Positions 5,501-5,877 of a stretch of 5,877 bases of DNA are shown here, piece after piece; position 1 is the first letter of the stretch; each line of letters starts with the position of its first letter. Source of the stretch: Bryobacterales bacterium (GTDB taxonomy: Bacteria; Acidobacteriota; Terriglobia; Bryobacterales; Bryobacteraceae). The notes under the pieces are model-generated. The model was not told where the DNA came from and did no database searches. It saw only the letters and a list, made by a program, of their open reading frames with translations. The translations under genes were made by a program, and so were the position numbers. The stretch lies in NCBI GenBank assembly GCA_025462985.1, contig JAOAPP010000764.1, positions 1-5,877 on the forward strand, given 5' to 3'.

Positions 5501-5877
5501 CTACATTGGGGAACTTCGCAGTAAAGGCGCTCCATGCAGCGTCTCGCTGCTCTTATCCTTGAGCGACGGCCGGTCCGCAACGATTCCGGCGATCCGTTCC
5601 ACGGCGGCCGCGAAGGACGCTCCAGCTTGCTCCCGGAGCTGGTTTTCGGCATGGATAAACGTTACGTCTGTGAGCCCAAGCAAGCCGAAGACGTGCCGTA
5701 GATAGGGTTCCTGAAAATCGAATGCTTCTTTGGGAGTGCCCTTGTCATATGAGCCTCCGCGAGCGGTTATGACCACAACTTTTTTCCTCTCCAGAAGCCC
5801 ACGCGGACCACTAGGTCCGTAACTGAATGTTTTCCCAATCCGGACAATCTGGTCGATCCAGGCCTTCAATGAGGAGG
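5501..5877 (-). CDS. azoR: FMN-dependent NADH-azoreductase (partial, 5' end outside window)
   Basis: The reverse strand is open from the right edge to a TAG at 5501-5503, giving the last 124 residues; the complete family is near 200 residues. LKAWIDQIVRIGKTFSYGPS (the LKAWID follows the edge by two serines), GPRGLLERKKVVVITARGG, EPYLRHVFGLLGLTDVTFIH and AENQ match the flavodoxin-like AzoR family in order. ARGG corresponds to the loop that contacts FMN in the E. coli enzyme. Family members are cytoplasmic dimers reducing azo dyes and quinones with NADH, and often help with electrophile or thiol stress. The C-terminal tail after VADRPS is short and variable. The N-terminal flavodoxin part and true start are not in the window. 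The gene converges on the DUF4252-like gene with only 6 bases between the stops, so read-through antisense transcription is possible. Confidence 0.9.
   Translation of the reverse strand, partial: SSLKAWIDQIVRIGKTFSYGPSGPRGLLERKKVVVITARGGSYDKGTPKEAFDFQEPYLRHVFGLLGLTDVTFIHAENQLREQAGASFAAAVERIAGIVADRPSLKDKSSETLHGAPLLRSSPM

Noticed and set aside
5804..5819. Perfect hairpin CGGACC-ACTA-GGTCCG
   Set aside because: It is inside azoR and encoded by the Gly-Pro-Ser-Gly-Pro-Arg stretch; there is no T-run and no intergenic position.
1..5877. CRISPR array, insertion sequence, tRNA or phage-defence genes
   Set aside because: No regularly spaced repeats, transposase motifs, tRNA-like folds or defence-family domains were seen on either strand.

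Overview
The window reads like a chromosomal segment of an Acidobacteriota member (Solibacter/Bryobacter-like), at moderately high GC. This is inferred from gene families, not from a marker gene. The clues are an outer-membrane receptor with an N-terminal carboxypeptidase-regulatory-like domain before the TonB plug, a Tat-signal 'gluconate dehydrogenase subunit 3' paired with a GMC flavoenzyme, and an ECF sigma factor followed by a small membrane protein and a secreted DUF4252-like protein. I see no tRNA, rRNA, CRISPR array, insertion sequence or phage gene.

Layout. (1) Positions 1-792, minus strand: the first 264 codons of a TonB-dependent receptor, running off the left edge. (2) 793-946: a 154-base divergent intergenic region with candidate promoters. 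(3) 947-3999, plus strand: a tight three-gene unit of Tat-exported small dehydrogenase subunit, FAD/GMC catalytic subunit with a four-cysteine cluster motif, and a PEP-mutase/isocitrate-lyase-superfamily protein. The first two are 1 base apart and the last two overlap by 8 bases. (4) 4069-5494, plus strand: a second three-gene unit of ECF sigma factor, single-pass membrane anti-sigma-like protein and secreted DUF4252-like protein, joined by two 4-base ATGA overlaps. (5) 5501-5877, minus strand: the C-terminal part of an FMN-dependent NADH-azoreductase, running off the right edge and ending 6 bases from the preceding convergent gene.

Likely cooperation. The small subunit probably carries the signal-less catalytic subunit through the Tat pathway, giving a periplasmic sugar or polyol dehydrogenase. 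The divergent receptor could import the substrate or a related glycan. No cytochrome c subunit is present, so the electron acceptor is unknown. In the second unit the membrane protein is placed to restrain the sigma factor, and the DUF4252-like protein may be a sensor or effector outside the inner membrane.

The point most likely to be mis-annotated automatically is the sigma factor start. No ATG, GTG or TTG lies in frame upstream of a GTG that would cut into conserved region 2. A CTG at 4069, 7 bases after AAGGGG, gives a normal-length 181-residue protein.
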